DNA of 64,000 nucleotides, from positions 759,258-823,257 of the forward strand of contig JAEWAB010000004.1 in NCBI GenBank assembly GCA_023391875.1. Reading direction: 5' to 3'. This document shows positions 15,978 to 25,275 of this stretch, piece by piece (the first letter of the stretch is position 1; every line of letters starts with the position of its first letter). The notes under the pieces are model-generated. The model searched no databases. It was given only the letters and a program-made list of their open reading frames with translations, and had not been told where the DNA came from. The DNA comes from Bacillota bacterium. Its GTDB lineage: Bacteria; Bacillota; Clostridia; Oscillospirales; Ruminococcaceae. Both the position numbers and the translations under genes were made by a program.

Positions 15978-17000
15978 TTAAAGCGGCTTCCCGGCCAAAA
16001 TCTCCTTATAATCCTGATAATTCTTCTTCAGCAGGGCGGGCGCGTCCAGATCATAGGGGCATCTTGCGGAACACTGGCCGCATTCTATGCAGTCCTCCAC
16101 CTTTTTCATCATTGCTTGGCCGCTCTCCGAAAGCAGCGTCTCCACCGGCGCGCGCCTTAGCAGCAGCGACGCTCTGGCGCACATGTTGATGACTATCCCC
16201 TGCGGGCAGGGGGAGCAGTAGCCGCAGCCCCGGCAGAAATTGCCCTGCAGCTCCTTGCGGTCCGCCTCAATGCAGGCCGTCATCTCGTCGTTCAGTGCAG
16301 GCGGGGTATGGATATATGAAAGAAATTCTTCCAGCTCGCGTTCGCGTTGGATGCCCCAGATGGGGACAAGCTGCTTAAATTGGGTCAGCCATGCGCAGGC
16401 GGCCGCGGAGTTGGTAATCAGCCCCCCGGAGAGCGCCTTCATGGCGATAAAACCCATCCCTTTTTCCTTGCAGGCCGTAACCAGTTCCAAATCCTTGTCT
16501 GTGCTAAGATAGCTCAGCGGGAACTGGAGCGTGTCGTATAATCCCGATTCTATCGCCTCCCACGCGATATTCAGGCGGTGGTTGGTAATCCCGATAAATC
16601 GTATCTTGCCCTGCCTTCTTGCCTCAAGAATAGCGTCATATAGCCCGCTTTCATCACCGGGCTTAGGGCAGAAGGCGGGGTTGTGAAACTGGTAGATGTC
16701 TATATGGTCGGTTTTGAGCATCCGCAGGCTGGTATCCAGGTCGGACCAAAACGCCTCTGCCGTTTTTGCGGGGGTTTTCGTGGCGATAACCACCTTATCC
16801 CACATCCCTGCAAAGGCCTTACCCAGCTTTTCTTCACTGTCGGTATAGCCGCGGGCGGTATCGTAAAAGGTTATCCCTCCGTCATATGCCTTTCGCAGGA
16901 TATGCACCGCGTCCTCTGCGGGCACCCTCTGAATCGGCAGTGCTCCAAAACCGTTCTGCTCTATCTGTATCCCGGTGTTTCCAATTGTCATCTGCGCCAT
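15978..17000 (-). CDS. Aldo/keto reductase with C-terminal ferredoxin-like cluster domain
   Basis: A 340-aa protein. The N-terminal two-thirds is an aldo/keto reductase barrel, with Asp and Tyr in FYDTARGYTDSEEKLGKA, Lys in VVIATKTP and His in DIYQFHNP as the usual tetrad. The last 110 residues carry Cys clusters CRGCGYCSPC and CIECGQCSARCP, suggesting Fe-S binding. This fusion is common in clostridia and is thought to couple reduction to ferredoxin-type electron flow; the substrate is unknown. The MAQMTIGN start at 17000 follows AAAGGATGG at good spacing. The ATG 9 nt upstream lies within that ribosome binding site. Confidence 0.85.
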   Translation of the reverse strand: MAQMTIGNTGIQIEQNGFGALPIQRVPAEDAVHILRKAYDGGITFYDTARGYTDSEEKLGKAFAGMWDKVVIATKTPAKTAEAFWSDLDTSLRMLKTDHIDIYQFHNPAFCPKPGDESGLYDAILEARRQGKIRFIGITNHRLNIAWEAIESGLYDTLQFPLSYLSTDKDLELVTACKEKGMGFIAMKALSGGLITNSAAACAWLTQFKQLVPIWGIQRERELEEFLSYIHTPPALNDEMTACIEADRKELQGNFCRGCGYCSPCPQGIVINMCARASLLLRRAPVETLLSESGQAMMKKVEDCIECGQCSARCPYDLDAPALLKKNYQDYKEILAGKPL

Positions 17001-17227
17001 GTCGTCCATCCTTTCATTTATAAAATCCGCTTCGCTTTCGTTTGGCGAGACCGGCGGCAGTCGTAAGCAAGAATAAACCTTATATAAAGATACACCTGCT
17101 GCGGCTTAGGTTTAAGTTCACTATAGCATAAACAGGGCAGAAGTGAAAGGACTTAAACCCGCTGGGGGGTTAAGTCCTACTTCATTTGACGGTATTTAAA
17201 TGTATCCGAGAGCTCATGCCCACAACA

Positions 17228-18178
17228 CTATGTACCAGCGAATTTTCTTTTCCCTTCTTGCTTCCGCTTCTCCTCCTGCCCACCGATCAGTAGCAGGCCA
17301 AGGATGATCAGCCCGCCGCCCAGCCACTGTTGCCACCCCGCGCGTTCGCCGAGAAGCGTCACCGAAAGGAGGAACGAGGTAAACGGCATCATGCCCGAGA
17401 AGGCGGCAGCGGTGTGCGCGCTGCACCGCTTGATGCCTGAATACCACAGAATAAAGGCGAGCGCCGTTACCCCAACACCGTACCACACCAGCGCCAGCCA
17501 CTTTTGCACCGAAAGGGCGGCAAGCGCTGCAGCGGGCTGCTCCAAGAGGGCAGGCCCTAAGCAGAGCAGCAGTGCCATGCCCGCCACCAGCGTGGTTTGC
17601 ACGAGCGGGTTGATGGACGTCCCTTCCGCCGCGCGCAGGGTGTTCACGCGCGAGAGGATGTTAAACAGCGACTCGCAGCAGGCGGCGCCCAGTACCAGCA
17701 GGTTACCCCAAAAGTGCCCCGCCGAAAATCCGCTCGCCGCAACCAGCACCCCCTGCAGCAGCAGTATGCCTGAAATGGTGCTGATGATGCCAAACAGGCT
17801 TCTCTTACGCACCGGTTCTTTCAGCACCACCCAAGCGAGCATTGCCGTCACGGCAGGGGTGGCGCCCGTGAGGATTCCGGCCTCCCCGGTGCTGGTATGC
17901 AGCAGACCCTGCAATAAGAACATGCGAAATAAAAAGATGCCGATAAGCGCCTGCAAAAACGGCAGCAGCCACTCCTTGGCCGTCATGCGCCGCACCGTCC
18001 GCACAAGGTCCTTCGCGCATAGGGGCAGCAAAAACAGCAATGTAAAAAACAGGCTCACGGCAGTGATGGTAAATGTCCCGATGCTGCCTGATACGATCCT
18101 CGCCGCGATAACCGAGGTGCCCGCCAATGCAAACCCGAAGAAAAAACAGATGCGCCCAATCATTCCGTCCCGATTCAT
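17228..18178 (-). CDS. EamA/DMT-family transporter
   Basis: A 316-aa integral membrane protein with ten predicted hydrophobic helices in two EamA repeats (about residues 8-140 and 155-295). It has the family-typical LTGATPAVTAMLAWVVLKE in repeat one, and a matching LSVTLLGERAGWQQWLGGGL in repeat two. Members export amino acids or other metabolites. ATG at 18178 follows TAGGGTGACA; a GTG two codons upstream is too close to that site. It diverges from the MocR gene at 18328, which very likely controls it. Confidence 0.85.
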   Translation of the reverse strand: MNRDGMIGRICFFFGFALAGTSVIAARIVSGSIGTFTITAVSLFFTLLFLLPLCAKDLVRTVRRMTAKEWLLPFLQALIGIFLFRMFLLQGLLHTSTGEAGILTGATPAVTAMLAWVVLKEPVRKRSLFGIISTISGILLLQGVLVAASGFSAGHFWGNLLVLGAACCESLFNILSRVNTLRAAEGTSINPLVQTTLVAGMALLLCLGPALLEQPAAALAALSVQKWLALVWYGVGVTALAFILWYSGIKRCSAHTAAAFSGMMPFTSFLLSVTLLGERAGWQQWLGGGLIILGLLLIGGQEEKRKQEGKRKFAGT

Positions 18179-18229
18179 TGTCACCCTACCATTTCCCAGT
18201 TGTATGATTTATGCTATAATCATAGCAGG

Positions 18230-18289
18230 AAACTGGCCTGTTTAAAGCGCCAGTTTGATGGAATTTTGTCAGTCCAGTTGCGCTGGACT
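18230..18289. promoter_or_regulatory. Two dyad operators between the EamA transporter and the MocR regulator
   Basis: Dyad 1: AAACTGGC (18230-18237) and GCCAGTTT (18249-18256), perfect 8-bp arms. Dyad 2: AGTCCAG (18271-18277) and CTGGACT (18283-18289), perfect 7-bp arms. A further direct half-site, CTGGACA, is at 18307-18313. A TATAAT at 18215-18220 lies to the left. MocR/GabR regulators bind repeated half-sites in such divergent regions; assignment is by position. Confidence 0.55.
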
Positions 18290-18327
18290 TAACTAGCTTT
18301 TTTAATCTGGACATACATGGAGGGCTT

Positions 18328-19746
18328 ATGTGGGATATAGAGTTAGCAGAAAGCGAACTTCCCTTGAAGCGTCAGCTGTACCAAACCTTGCGGGAACGCA
18401 TTACCTCGGGCCGCATCCCGGCGGGGGAGGCGCTGCCCTCCACGCGGGAGCTGGCAAAGCAGCTCGCCGTTTCGCGCAACACCGTATGCGAGGCGTATGA
18501 GATGCTGCTTGCCGAGGGCTATGTCGTCAGCCGTCAGGGTGCCCCCACCCGTGTCGCGGAGGGGCTGACCCTTGAAAGGCCACATGCCGAAGCGCCTCGG
18601 CCCCAGCCGGTGGCGCATACCGCCCCAATTGTCGCCGACCTGCACACCGGACAGCCCGACCTTAGGCTGTTCCCCGCCTTCCAATGGGGTATGGCGATGC
18701 GCAGGGCCTGCGAGAGTCTGCCGCTTTCACAACTCGGCTACACCGGCCCGCAGGGGCTGCCGCAGCTGCGGGAGGAAATCTCGGCATGGCTGTTCCGCAG
18801 TAAAGGGATACTCGCACCACCCGAGGATATCTTCATCACGGCGGGGGCCACCCACGCGCTGCATATCATCGCGCAGCTGCTCGGCGAGGGGGGCAAGGGC
18901 CTGATTGTGGAGGACCCCTGCCACACGGGGATGCTGCGCACGCTGCAGAGCAAGGGCGTGCCCGTTTATCCTGTTGCGGCGGATGAGCAGGGCCTGCAAA
19001 CCGAGCTGCTCACCGGGCAAAACGCCGCGGCGGTGTACGTTACTCCGTCACACCAATTTCCGCTCGGCGGTATTCTGCCCGCGGCAAGGCGGGCCGCCCT
19101 CATCCGCTTTGCGCGGGAGCACGGCCTGTATATCGTAGAGGATGACTACGACAGCGAGTTCCGTTACAGCGGCGAGCCGGTGGCGCCGCTCTTTTGCGCC
19201 GACCCGCAGCGCGTACTCTATACGGGTACCTTCAGCAAGGTATTGTTTCCAGCGCTTCGCATCGGCTATGCGGTGGTGCCAAGGGCGCTGCAGGCCCGTT
19301 TTAGCCGGCTGCGCACCCAGACCGACGTACAGAACCCTGTGACGGAGCAGGCCGCCCTTGCCGATTTTCTGCACGCCCGCAGGCTGGATAAGCATATCCG
19401 GCAGATGCGCAAGGTATACGGCGAGCGGCGGCAGGTGCTGCTTCAGGTACTGCAGGAGTGCTTCGGTGATGGCTGGCGCACCTGGGGCGACGCGGCGGGG
19501 CTGCACCTTGCGCTGCAGTTTGAGCGCCTGCGCTTTGACGCCGCCTTTGTTTCGCGCTGCAGGCAGAGCGGCATAAGGCTGGCGACGGTGGAACAGCACA
19601 GCATTACCAAGGGTAGGCACACCGATAAGCTGCTCATCGGCTACGGGCATCTCACCCCCGATGAGATACGCCGCGCCGTGGCGGTATTGGCGGAGTTTAT
19701 GGAAAAGGAGCTTAAAGGGGAAGACGGTTGCATAAAACGCGGATGA
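18328..19746 (+). CDS. MocR/GabR-family regulator (GntR HTH fused to aminotransferase fold)
   Basis: A 472-aa fusion. The N-terminal GntR winged helix (residues about 10-75) includes SGRIPAGEALPSTRELAKQL and SRNTVCEAYEMLLAEGYV. It is joined to a class I aminotransferase-like domain with ITAGATHALHIIAQLLGEGG, EDDYDSEFRYSG and the PLP-Lys motif YTGTFSKVLFPALRIGY. Such proteins use PLP to sense amino compounds (GABA, taurine, pyridoxal) and usually regulate an adjacent divergent gene, here the EamA transporter. GGAGGGCTT precedes the ATG. The ligand is not evident; the nearby GABA pathway makes GABA one candidate. Confidence 0.9.
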   Translation: MWDIELAESELPLKRQLYQTLRERITSGRIPAGEALPSTRELAKQLAVSRNTVCEAYEMLLAEGYVVSRQGAPTRVAEGLTLERPHAEAPRPQPVAHTAPIVADLHTGQPDLRLFPAFQWGMAMRRACESLPLSQLGYTGPQGLPQLREEISAWLFRSKGILAPPEDIFITAGATHALHIIAQLLGEGGKGLIVEDPCHTGMLRTLQSKGVPVYPVAADEQGLQTELLTGQNAAAVYVTPSHQFPLGGILPAARRAALIRFAREHGLYIVEDDYDSEFRYSGEPVAPLFCADPQRVLYTGTFSKVLFPALRIGYAVVPRALQARFSRLRTQTDVQNPVTEQAALADFLHARRLDKHIRQMRKVYGERRQVLLQVLQECFGDGWRTWGDAAGLHLALQFERLRFDAAFVSRCRQSGIRLATVEQHSITKGRHTDKLLIGYGHLTPDEIRRAVAVLAEFMEKELKGEDGCIKRG

Positions 19747-19816
19747 CTATCCTCTATAATCATCCTTCATAGAATCCGATTGTTCTTCCCTGTAGCTTTT
19801 AAAGAGTCATAATCAT

Positions 19817-19857
19817 AACAGGCCACCTTCGGTATTCAATACCAAGGGTGGCCTGTT
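19817..19857. repeat. 41-bp composite inverted repeat after the MocR gene
   Basis: AACAGGCCACC pairs with GGTGGCCTGTT, and an inner GGTATT/AATACC stem continues the hairpin past TTC and AAG bulges. No T tract follows on either strand, so it is a weak terminator candidate between convergent genes. Confidence 0.5.
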
Positions 19858-19978
19858 GTGTATGCAGGAGATATAAGCGTACCGGAGGGGATACACCCGC
19901 CAAGTCCGCAATGACATGCAGGAATCTCACAGTATCGGAGAAACCAGTGCACAGGGCAGGGTAGTGCAAAAGGGTATA

Positions 19979-21157
19979 CTAAACCGCCCCGTTAATGGCT
20001 TGCTCCAGTTGGGTGAGCGCCTGCTCGAGGGTTTTGCGCGGGCAGGCGATGTTAATGCGCTCAAAGCCGCTGCCGCCATCGCCGAACATGGTACCCGCAT
20101 CCAGCCACAGGCGGGCCTTGTTTACTACAAGGTCTTCAAGCTGTTCGTCGCTGAGGCCGAGCCCGCTGCAATCCAGCCACACAAGGTAGGTGCCCTGTGG
20201 CTCCACAAGCTTTATCTGCGGCAGGTGCTGCGTTAAAAACGTCCTTACAAAATTCAGGTTTTCATTTAGATACAGCTTCAGCGCCTCCAGCCATTCGCCG
20301 CCTTCGGCGTAAGCCGCCCGGCAGGCGGTAATGCCCATGACATTGAGCTGACTGTAGCCGCTTTTTATAAGCTCCTGCTTAAAGCACTGCCGCAGGCCGC
20401 AGTTTGCGATAAAGATATTCGAAATCTGCAGCCCCGCGAGGTTGAAGGTTTTGGTGGGGGCCGTGCAGGTGATAGTGTGCTCGGCAAACTCTGGTTTTAG
20501 GGCTGCGAATACATGGTGCGTATGGCCGGCGTAGGTGAAATCGGCATGAATCTCGTCCGAGATAACGGTCACCCCGTGCTTTAGGCAGATATCACCCATG
20601 CGGGTAAGCTCCTCCCTTGTCCACACCCGCCCCACAGGGTTGTGCGGACTGCACAGGATAAACAGCTTGACATTGTTTTGTATAATCTTCTCTTCAAAAT
20701 TTGCGTAATCAACGGTATACTGCCCCTGCGCGTATACCAGCCGGTTTACCACCAGCTTACGGTCGTTTTTCGTCACAGCCTCCGAGAACGGGTAGTAAAC
20801 CGGCTGCTGGATGAGCACCGCGTCGTCCTCCTGTGTCAGGGCGCGGATGGCGGTGCAGATGGCATACACCACACCGGGAGTTTTCACCAGCCATTCGGCG
20901 TGGATATCCCACCCGAAAGAGCACGAGAACCAGCGCTCAAGCACCTCAAAATAATCCTGCCGAGCCTCGGAATAGCCGAAGATACCGTGGCGGCTCTTTT
21001 CCACCAGCGCTTCTATCACGGCAGAGGGGGTCTGAAAGTCCATATCCGCCACCCAGAGCGGCAAAACGCCCTTTGGCTTGCCGCGCTCCGCCCAGAAATC
21101 ATATTTAATGGAATCGGTGTTTGTTCTATCGATAAGTTCGTCAAAATTGTAGTTCAC
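19979..21157 (-). CDS. MalY/PatB-type aminotransferase, probable cystathionine beta-lyase
   Basis: A 392-aa PLP enzyme of the class I/II fold. Diagnostic stretches are the N-terminal DRTNTDSIKYDFWAERG, LPLWVADMDFQTP, LCSPHNPVGRVWT, SDEIHADFTY and the PLP-Lys motif TAPTKTFNLAGLQ. These are hallmarks of the MalY/PatB group, which cleave C-S bonds of cystathionine or cysteine conjugates. The start is GTG at 21157 with GGAGGACTAAAC upstream. This ribosome binding site lies in the last codons of the preceding gene, whose stop is 2 nt away, so the two form a coupled sulfur-amino-acid operon. Confidence 0.88.
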   Translation of the reverse strand: MNYNFDELIDRTNTDSIKYDFWAERGKPKGVLPLWVADMDFQTPSAVIEALVEKSRHGIFGYSEARQDYFEVLERWFSCSFGWDIHAEWLVKTPGVVYAICTAIRALTQEDDAVLIQQPVYYPFSEAVTKNDRKLVVNRLVYAQGQYTVDYANFEEKIIQNNVKLFILCSPHNPVGRVWTREELTRMGDICLKHGVTVISDEIHADFTYAGHTHHVFAALKPEFAEHTITCTAPTKTFNLAGLQISNIFIANCGLRQCFKQELIKSGYSQLNVMGITACRAAYAEGGEWLEALKLYLNENLNFVRTFLTQHLPQIKLVEPQGTYLVWLDCSGLGLSDEQLEDLVVNKARLWLDAGTMFGDGGSGFERINIACPRKTLEQALTQLEQAINGAV

Positions 21158-21159
21158 GT

Positions 21160-22296
21160 TTAGTCCTCCAATGCCCGCCTAAGGTCGGCAATCAAATCGT
21201 CGGCAGACTCCAGCCCTGCCGACAGGCGGATAAGCCGCTCGTTAATGCCCTTGGCCTCGCGCACCTCCTTGGGCACGTCGGCGTGGGTCTGCATCATGGG
21301 GTAGGTGATCAGCGTTTCAGAGCCGCCGAGGCTTTCGGCGTACTGAATAAGCTGTACGCGCTCGAGCAGCCTTTTTGCCGTTTGCTCGCTGTCGGTCTCG
21401 AACGAGATCATCGCGCCGAAGCCGGTAGCCTGCCGTTTAGAAACCTCATAGCCCGGGTGGCTGGGCAGCCCTACATAATGCACGGCCTTTACCTTCGGCT
21501 GCGTACTTAGCCAGTTCGCAAGCAAGGCGGCGTTTTCCTGCTGCTGGCGCATCCGCACGGCAAGGGTTTTGATGCCGCGGATAAGCAGCCAGCTGTCAAA
21601 CGGCGACAGGCAGGCGCCGATGGTTTTATAGATAAAGCGCAGGCGCTGTGAAAGCAGCGTATCCGCAACCACCAAAAAGCCCGCGAGGGTATCGTTGTGT
21701 CCGCCAAGGTATTTGGTGCCGCTGTGGGCGACAATATCGGCGCCGAGCGCGAGCGGGCGCTGAAAATAGGGGGTTAAGAAGGTATTGTCTACAATCAGCA
21801 GCAGGCCGTGCTCCTTCGTAAGGCGCGATACCGCCGCGATATCCGTTACCTGCATCATGGGATTGGTGGGCGTTTCAATGAAGATGGCCTTGGTCTCCTT
21901 GCGGATGAGCGGTTTTATGAGCGAGAGATCGGAGGTATCCACAAAGTCGAAGGTGACGCCGTTCTTCATCGAGATGGTGTAAAACAGCCGGTGCGAGCCG
22001 CCATACAGGTCGTCGGAGGCAATGATGTGGTCACCGGGCGAGAACAGCTCCATCACCGCGGAGATTGCGGCCATGCCGGTGGAAAAGGCCATGGCGTCCA
22101 CGCCACCCTCCAAAAGGGCAACCGTTTTCTCAAGGTGTTCCCGCGTGGGGTTTTGCATACGGGAATAATCAAACCCCGTGCTCTGCCCGACGCCGGGGTG
22201 GGCAAAGGTGGCGGTTTGAAATATCGGTATGCTTACGGCACCCGTACAGTCGTAACAATCATCGCTCCCGTGAACACAGGCCGTTGTAAAATCCAT
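21160..22296 (-). CDS. Cystathionine gamma-synthase/lyase-family PLP enzyme
   Basis: A 378-aa Cys/Met-metabolism PLP enzyme. Typical motifs are TACVHGSDD, IPIFQTATFAHPG, YSRMQNPTREHLEKTVALLEG, the SGMAAISAV-like STGMAAISAVMEL, VDNTFLTPYFQRP and the PLP-Lys in VAHSGTKYLGGHND. Tyr and Arg of the SRMQNPT segment bind PLP phosphate from the neighbouring subunit. It could be cystathionine gamma-synthase, a gamma-lyase or O-acetylhomoserine sulfhydrylase; the length and downstream beta-lyase favour transsulfuration toward homocysteine. ATG at 22296 follows GGAGACAATACT; a longer upstream form is not family-like. Confidence 0.88.
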   Translation of the reverse strand: MDFTTACVHGSDDCYDCTGAVSIPIFQTATFAHPGVGQSTGFDYSRMQNPTREHLEKTVALLEGGVDAMAFSTGMAAISAVMELFSPGDHIIASDDLYGGSHRLFYTISMKNGVTFDFVDTSDLSLIKPLIRKETKAIFIETPTNPMMQVTDIAAVSRLTKEHGLLLIVDNTFLTPYFQRPLALGADIVAHSGTKYLGGHNDTLAGFLVVADTLLSQRLRFIYKTIGACLSPFDSWLLIRGIKTLAVRMRQQQENAALLANWLSTQPKVKAVHYVGLPSHPGYEVSKRQATGFGAMISFETDSEQTAKRLLERVQLIQYAESLGGSETLITYPMMQTHADVPKEVREAKGINERLIRLSAGLESADDLIADLRRALED

Positions 22297-22363
22297 AGTA
22301 TTGTCTCCAATCCCATATAGTGCATCAATGCTTATATATCCTATTTTATAATATATGTATTTA

Positions 22364-22392
22364 ATGATATTTAAATCATCAGGCCTTGTCAA
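22364..22392 (-). promoter_or_regulatory. Sigma-A type promoter of the sulfur-amino-acid operon, with dyad over the -10
   Basis: On the minus strand TTGACA (22392-22387), a 17-bp spacer and TATCAT (22369-22364). An ATGAT-TTAAAT-ATCAT dyad covers the -10 element and could be a repressor site. Confidence 0.6.
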
Positions 22393-22463
22393 TAGTATAT
22401 TAACCCTATAGAGATAATATATATTTGCCGCTTTAACATGATAATGTAAAGCTTGTAGCTAAA

Positions 22464-22497
22464 ATGCGCAGCCCAGAAAGCTCTCTGAACTGCGCAT
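22464..22497 (-). terminator. Terminator-like hairpin after the pseudouridine synthase
   Basis: ATGCGCAG and CTGCGCAT form a perfect 8-bp outer stem with an inner CAGA/TCTG, followed leftward by TTTTAGC. It lies 12 nt beyond the stop. Confidence 0.6.
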
Positions 22498-22508
22498 TAT
22501 ATCTAATT

Positions 22509-23435
22509 TTAAGTTGTCCCCGATTTGAAAAGTGAACGAAAACTTCTGGGTAACCGTGTTTCAAAGCACATCACTTTATCCGTAAAAGGATGTCTAAGCA
22601 CCAGTTTATATGCATGCAGGCCCAAGCGTTTCAGCGGGTTTGTTTTGGCTCCGTATTTTTTGTCGCCCGCAACGGGATGCCCGATGTCCTTCATATGCAC
22701 ACGAATCTGATTCTTGCGCCCTGTTTCAAGCTGGATATCCAGCAAAGAATAGTCGGAATTTTCGTTTAGAACCTGATAATTCGTGATGGCCTCCAAACCG
22801 TCCCCGGCTTTAGGGCTGGAATACATCATGAGTGTTTTTGTTTCTTTGAGCCAGGATTGTATTCGGCCGCTCTTCTCTTTAAGCTGCCCTTCCACAACCG
22901 CCATATAACCCCGTTCAGACACCAAATCGGCCCAGTTATCCTGCAAAGCCTGCTTCATCCGCTCGTTTTTTGCCACCATCAACACACCGGAAGTATCGCG
23001 GTCGAGGCGATGTACTGCAAAAATACGGTTTTGGGGGTTCTTAAGCCTCACATAATCCGTTAACAGGTGATAGGCCGTGTGCTCCTTTTCTTTACCGGAG
23101 GCGATGGACAACAGCCCCGCCGGTTTGTTAATGACAATGAGGTCGTTGTCCTCATAGATAATATCCAGCACATTTTTCTGTTTCTGTACCTGCCCGCTTG
23201 ACCGGCTGATCTGTATCGTTTGTCCTTCATGCAAGGCAGTATCGTACTGCGTGATCACAACGCCGTCCACCGATACTTGCCGGTGAGTCAGCAGCGACTT
23301 CACGTGGTTTCTGGACTCCTTTGATAACTTCAGCAATAAGAAATCCAGTAATTCACACGGCTCATGCACCGCGAATTCCATACTGGGTTTTGAGGCGGTT
23401 CTTTTCTGCCCCACGTCTTGTTTTACTTTATTCAA
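22509..23435 (-). CDS. RluA-family pseudouridine synthase with S4 domain
   Basis: A 308-aa RNA modification enzyme. An S4 RNA-binding domain (about residues 25-90) contains KESRNHVKSLLTHRQVSVDG. The catalytic domain follows, with NKPAGLLS, the HRLDRDTSGVLMVAK motif holding the active Asp, and LETGRKNQIRVHMKDIGHPVAGDKKYG (quoted in parts: LETGRKNQIRVH, GHPVAGDKKYG). It isomerises uridines in rRNA or tRNA; the exact site is not predictable. The start appears to be TTG at 23435 with GGAAGGAAAAAGG upstream. An internal ATG 54 nt in has no ribosome binding site and would still leave the S4 domain intact. Confidence 0.88.
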   Translation of the reverse strand: MNKVKQDVGQKRTASKPSMEFAVHEPCELLDFLLLKLSKESRNHVKSLLTHRQVSVDGVVITQYDTALHEGQTIQISRSSGQVQKQKNVLDIIYEDNDLIVINKPAGLLSIASGKEKEHTAYHLLTDYVRLKNPQNRIFAVHRLDRDTSGVLMVAKNERMKQALQDNWADLVSERGYMAVVEGQLKEKSGRIQSWLKETKTLMMYSSPKAGDGLEAITNYQVLNENSDYSLLDIQLETGRKNQIRVHMKDIGHPVAGDKKYGAKTNPLKRLGLHAYKLVLRHPFTDKVMCFETRLPRSFRSLFKSGTT

Positions 23436-23496
23436 TGCCTTTTTCCTTCCGCCTCATGTTTTTAGACGTTACTTTGCTCAAATCTCGATGGTGCCT

Positions 23497-25275
23497 TTAT
23501 TTTTGCGCGGCGATTTTGTCCGCCAACTCATTCAGATAAACCCATCGGTCGGTTTTGCTTTCCAGCTCGGCCTCCAGTGCTGCCTTTTGTGCCATAAGGG
23601 CCTGTAAGCGGACATAGTCACTAGCCGCGGTGTTGATCTCGGCTTCACACTTCGCAAATTGCGCCTCCAGCGCGGCAATATTGTCGTCGATTGTCTCATA
23701 TTCCCGCTGCTCTTTATACGAGAATTTCAGCTTGGACGGCTTTTGAGGTGCCTCTGCTTTGACTGCCGTTTCCTTTTTTACAGCGGGCGCCTGCGTTATC
23801 TGCCGCTTCCCGTCATAGTCGGTGTAGTTACCTAAGTATTGAAGAATGCTGCCGTCCATGTTTACCTCAAAAATGGAGGTAGCGATCTTGTCGAGAAAAT
23901 AACGGTCATGCGATACGGCGAGCACCGGCCCTGCGAAGGACTCGAGATAATCCTCCAAGATCACCAGCGTCTCGATATCCAGATCGTTGGTCGGCTCGTC
24001 CAGCAGCAAAATATTAGGGGCGGTCATCAGCAAACTCAGAAGATAAAGGCGGCGGCGCTCACCGCCGCTGAGCCTGCCGATCTGGGCATATTGAAGATCA
24101 GATGTGAATAGAAACCGCTCCAGCATTTGTGAGGCCGAAAAGGTGCCCTCGGGGGTTTTTACTTCGTCGGCGATTTCACGGATAAAATCGTACACCCTTT
24201 GGTTTAAATCCAGCTCCCGGCACTCCTGCGTAAAGTAGCCCACCTTCACGGTAGCGCCCACGTCTACGGTTCCCGCATCCGGCGATAACCGCCCGGCAAT
24301 CAGATTCAGCAGGGTGGATTTACCCGCACCGTTTTTCCCTACGATGCCAATGCGGTCTTCCCGTGCAATAATATAAGAAAAATCACGGATGACGGTTCTA
24401 TCGCCGAAGGCTTTAGTGATCTTATCAAGTTCGATTGTCTTTCGCCCGAGACGTGTCGATGCGGCGGACATCTGCACCGTATCGTCGGCTGCCTGAACGG
24501 TCTGCTCCTTGAGCGTTTCGTACCGCTCAATTCGGTCACGGCTCTTGGTGCCGCGCGCTCTGGGGCCGCGCATAATCCACTGGTACTCCTTGCGCAGAAT
24601 GGACTGCCGCTTACGCTCGCTGGCCTCGGCCATCTCCGCACGCTGAGCCTTTTGCTCAAGATATTTGGAATAATTGGCTTCGTAGGTGTAGAGCTTGCTG
24701 TGGGATAACTCCACAATACGGTTGACAACGCGCTCGAGAAAGTACCGATCATGGGTGACCATAATCAGACCGCCGGTGAAGCGGCATAGATACTGCTCGA
24801 GCCAGGTGACCATTTCACTGTCCAGATGGTTCGTCGGCTCGTCCAGAATGAGGATATCCGCCGGATGAATCAGCGTAGCAGCCAGTGCCACCCGCTTGCG
24901 CTGCCCGCCGGATAACGTGCCGATTTTCGCGTCGAAGTCAGCGATCCCCAGACGCGTAAGCATGGCCTTGGCCTCGTACTCGTGAATATCCCGAAACTGC
25001 GCGGGGAGCTCTGCAAACACCTGCTCAAGCACCGAGAATTCGTCCTGCATCACAGGCGCTTGCGGAAGATAGGACACCCGCACATTGGGGTTCATCGCAA
25101 TATATCCTTCGTCCGGCGGTTGTGCACCGGTTAAGATTTTTAACAGAGTACTTTTACCGGTACCGTTGATACCGATGATGCCGATTCGGTTATTTTCATT
25201 GAGGTACAACGAGACATCCTGCAACAGCTGCTTCGTCCCGTAATTTTTCGAAATATGTTCCGCAGATAATAGCAT
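23497..25275 (-). CDS. ABC-F family ATPase (Uup/YfmR type)
   Basis: A 592-aa soluble protein with two ABC domains. Domain 1 has GINGTGKSTLLK, LSGGQRKR and LILDEPTNHLD. Domain 2 has GKNGAGKSTLLN, LSGGERRRLYL and LLLDEPTNDLD. The linker between them is basic and helical (residues about 230-290). A C-terminal coiled coil (about residues 530-590) rich in Glu, Ala and Lys matches Uup-type proteins. No membrane segments are present; ABC-F proteins act on the ribosome in translation or antibiotic protection. The coiled coil and absence of a long resistance-type linker favour a housekeeping role. AAGGGAGCCC precedes the ATG. Confidence 0.88.
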   Translation of the reverse strand: MLLSAEHISKNYGTKQLLQDVSLYLNENNRIGIIGINGTGKSTLLKILTGAQPPDEGYIAMNPNVRVSYLPQAPVMQDEFSVLEQVFAELPAQFRDIHEYEAKAMLTRLGIADFDAKIGTLSGGQRKRVALAATLIHPADILILDEPTNHLDSEMVTWLEQYLCRFTGGLIMVTHDRYFLERVVNRIVELSHSKLYTYEANYSKYLEQKAQRAEMAEASERKRQSILRKEYQWIMRGPRARGTKSRDRIERYETLKEQTVQAADDTVQMSAASTRLGRKTIELDKITKAFGDRTVIRDFSYIIAREDRIGIVGKNGAGKSTLLNLIAGRLSPDAGTVDVGATVKVGYFTQECRELDLNQRVYDFIREIADEVKTPEGTFSASQMLERFLFTSDLQYAQIGRLSGGERRRLYLLSLLMTAPNILLLDEPTNDLDIETLVILEDYLESFAGPVLAVSHDRYFLDKIATSIFEVNMDGSILQYLGNYTDYDGKRQITQAPAVKKETAVKAEAPQKPSKLKFSYKEQREYETIDDNIAALEAQFAKCEAEINTAASDYVRLQALMAQKAALEAELESKTDRWVYLNELADKIAAQK

